A DNA stretch of 64,000 nt, from contig DEXK01000017.1 in NCBI GenBank assembly GCA_002364085.1, positions 816 through 64,815 of the forward strand, given 5' to 3'. The translations under genes were made by a program, and so were the position numbers. Position 1 is the stretch's first letter, and each line of letters opens with the position of its first letter. Source of the DNA: Balneolaceae bacterium UBA3186. GTDB taxonomy: Bacteria > Bacteroidota > Rhodothermia > Balneolales > Balneolaceae. The notes beneath the pieces are model-generated. The model ran no database searches, was not told where the DNA came from, and saw only the letters and a list, made by a program, of their open reading frames with translations. Positions 62,636-64,000 of the stretch are shown here, one piece after another.

Positions 62636-64000
62636 CTACGGTTTTAAGCGTCCCATCATTCTTGGAAATGGAATTGTCTCTCTAACGTGAGATAACCCAC
62701 ACAACCATGCAACAGTTCGTTCCAGTCCTAAACCAAAGCCTGAATGAGGTACAGAGCCGAATCTACGCAGATCTAAGTACCAACCGAATACATCCATCGG
62801 TAAGTCATGCTTTTCAATATGATTTTCAAGGAATTCCAGATCGTCTTCACGCTGACTCCCTCCTATGATCTCGCCGTATCCTTCCGGAGCAAGTACATCT
62901 ACACCAAGTACTAAACGCTCATCTTCAGGATCTCGCTTCATATAAAAAGCTTTGATCTCAGCAGGCCATCTGTGAACCATCAACGGAACTTCCTGCTGAA
63001 GCATCAGAACAGTCTCATCACTACCACCGAAATCATTTCCCCACTCAAAATTCTGAGCTGATTCTTTCCATTGCGGAATGTTTCTGTAATCTTCTTCAAT
63101 CTGATCTAAACGCTGTCCAATTTCTATTACACGTTGATCGATCTGCTTCTTTCTCCATTTCTTTGCAGAGCCGTGTTCTTTTTTGATCTCTTCTCTCTCC
63201 TGCTTGATATCCTTTTCTTCCTGCTTACGATCTTCGATCATTTGATCAAGCATATCAGCAGTTTCTTTGCTCTTCAATTGTTCAACAGCTTCTGAATAGG
63301 TAATTCTTTGGAACGGATTTTCAGCTACTTTCTCGAGTTTTGAAATGTCTCTTTCAAGTATTTCTAATTCATTCTTTCTCTTTTCAACCACTTTAGCGGT
63401 AATGAACCGGATCATATCTTCAGCAAGATCCATATTCATATCCAAATCATAGTACGCCATTTCGGGTTCTATCATCCAGAATTCAGTCAGGTGGCGACGA
63501 GTTTTGGATTTCTCAGCGCGGAAAGTTGGTCCAAATGTATAGATCAATCCATGTGCCATTGCCATCGCTTCTCCGTAAAGCTGACCGGTTTGCGCTAGAT
63601 ATGCTTTCTCATCAAAATAGTCTGTTTCGAATAACGTAGTACTCCCTTCAGCCGCATTACTGGTAAAGATTGGAGAATCCATTTGCACGAAATTGCGCTC
63701 CTGGAAGAATGTATGAATCGCGAAAATGATCTCGTTCCGAACTCTCATAGCTGCCCACTGACGTTGGCTACGTAACCACAAATGACGATTATTCATCAAA
63801 AACTCAACGCCGTGTTCTTTTGGAGTGATCGGATAATCTTCAGCGATTTGTACCACTTTTACTTCAGAAACATGAATTTCATGTCCGCCGATACTTCTTT
63901 CATCAGCTTTAACTGTACCGGTAATTTCAAGTGAACTTTCCTGGCGAAGCGAAGTTGCAGCTTCCCAATCTGATTCTGAAACATCATCTTTAGCAACCAC
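62636..64000 (-). CDS. asnS: Asparaginyl-tRNA synthetase (5' end beyond window)
   Basis: At least 454 residues; the frame stays open to the window edge, so the first codon shown is internal. A remnant of the OB-fold anticodon domain (residues 20-60) precedes the class II core: motif 2 in TFGPTFRAEKSKTRRHLTEFWMIEPE (about 155-180) and motif 3 in GFGLGLERTVAWLCGL near the C-terminus, with the terminal PFPRMMGRLKP. The enzyme charges tRNA-Asn. A ~75-residue Lys/Glu-rich coiled-coil segment (residues about 243-317) interrupts the catalytic domain between motifs 2 and 3. Confidence 0.95.
   Translation of the reverse strand: MVAKDDVSESDWEAATSLRQESSLEITGTVKADERSIGGHEIHVSEVKVVQIAEDYPITPKEHGVEFLMNNRHLWLRSQRQWAAMRVRNEIIFAIHTFFQERNFVQMDSPIFTSNAAEGSTTLFETDYFDEKAYLAQTGQLYGEAMAMAHGLIYTFGPTFRAEKSKTRRHLTEFWMIEPEMAYYDLDMNMDLAEDMIRFITAKVVEKRKNELEILERDISKLEKVAENPFQRITYSEAVEQLKSKETADMLDQMIEDRKQEEKDIKQEREEIKKEHGSAKKWRKKQIDQRVIEIGQRLDQIEEDYRNIPQWKESAQNFEWGNDFGGSDETVLMLQQEVPLMVHRWPAEIKAFYMKRDPEDERLVLGVDVLAPEGYGEIIGGSQREDDLEFLENHIEKHDLPMDVFGWYLDLRRFGSVPHSGFGLGLERTVAWLCGLSHVRETIPFPRMMGRLKP

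Noticed and set aside
1..64000. CRISPR array, tRNA, rRNA, prophage or transposase genes.
   Set aside because: I looked for spaced direct repeats, cloverleaf-like genes, CCA-type ends, integrases and transposase motifs and found none; the short tandem repeats lack spacers.

Overview
The window is about 38-40 % GC by eye and is a stretch of ordinary bacterial chromosome. It has dense genes on both strands, no rRNA or tRNA gene, no CRISPR array and no insertion sequence with a transposase. Its character is that of the Bacteroidota/Balneolota side of the tree. The signs are a bacillithiol enzyme (bshC), methionine synthase split into two genes, a DUF2805/TIGR03643 protein, complex I, outer-membrane lipoproteins, CusABC-type efflux with His-rich helper proteins, and weak Shine-Dalgarno sites with many TTG/GTG starts. 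A marine Balneola/Gracilimonas-like bacterium is my inference, not something proved by one marker.

Layout. 0-4 kb: yajQ, a CoA-binding protein, an FKBP isomerase, a THUMP rRNA methyltransferase and a stand-alone (p)ppGpp synthetase-like protein. 4-8.4 kb (minus): M23 peptidase, histone-deacetylase-fold enzyme, pgeF, aroE and a SRPBCC protein. 8.5-16.7 kb: an outer-membrane porin-like protein, then a minus-strand CusA/CusB/CzcC-type metal efflux operon with two small His-rich proteins. 16.9-22 kb: a TPR lipoprotein and two half-size DUF4331 proteins, divergent from an MMPL-type RND transporter. 22-26.3 kb: tmk, a tiny zinc-ribbon protein missed by length cut-offs, and a PspC / 5-FCL / bshC / bifunctional-nuclease operon. 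26.5-33.9 kb: nuoABCDEFGH, closed by a terminator, so nuoI-N must lie elsewhere. 34-38 kb: small exported proteins, a cupin and a TPR protein. 38-42.9 kb: metF and the split metH, led by a SAM-I riboswitch. 43-46.5 kb: an Omp85-like protein and a polyamine operon (speE, pyruvoyl arginine decarboxylase, speD). 46.7-54 kb: fused 2-oxoacid dehydrogenase E1, a two-gene XRE-ImmA/IrrE module with an unknown partner, a SatD operon with a striking operator array, a PAS histidine kinase and a serine hydrolase. 54-64 kb: S9 peptidase, ECF sigma factor with a small partner, holA, amidohydrolase, lipoprotein carbonic anhydrase and the 3' part of asnS.

How parts work together. One-carbon and sulfur metabolism is strongly represented (5-FCL, metF, split metH, SAM riboswitch, SAM decarboxylase, spermidine synthase, bacillithiol). 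The efflux operon forms a complete tripartite pump with metal-binding accessories. Complex I here supplies the peripheral arm plus NuoA and NuoH.

Most unusual items. (1) The SAM-I riboswitch has mutually exclusive pairings that reach the GTG start codon. (2) Five 7-bp half-sites sit at alternating 15/14-bp steps in front of satD. (3) The XRE-ImmA/IrrE pair has three 11-bp iterons upstream. (4) Three copies of an ~82-bp multi-hairpin repeat occur in convergent gaps, with a compensating base change. (5) Heptanucleotide tandem repeats recur, one of them inside the start of speE. All were read by eye; no alignment, folding program or database was used.
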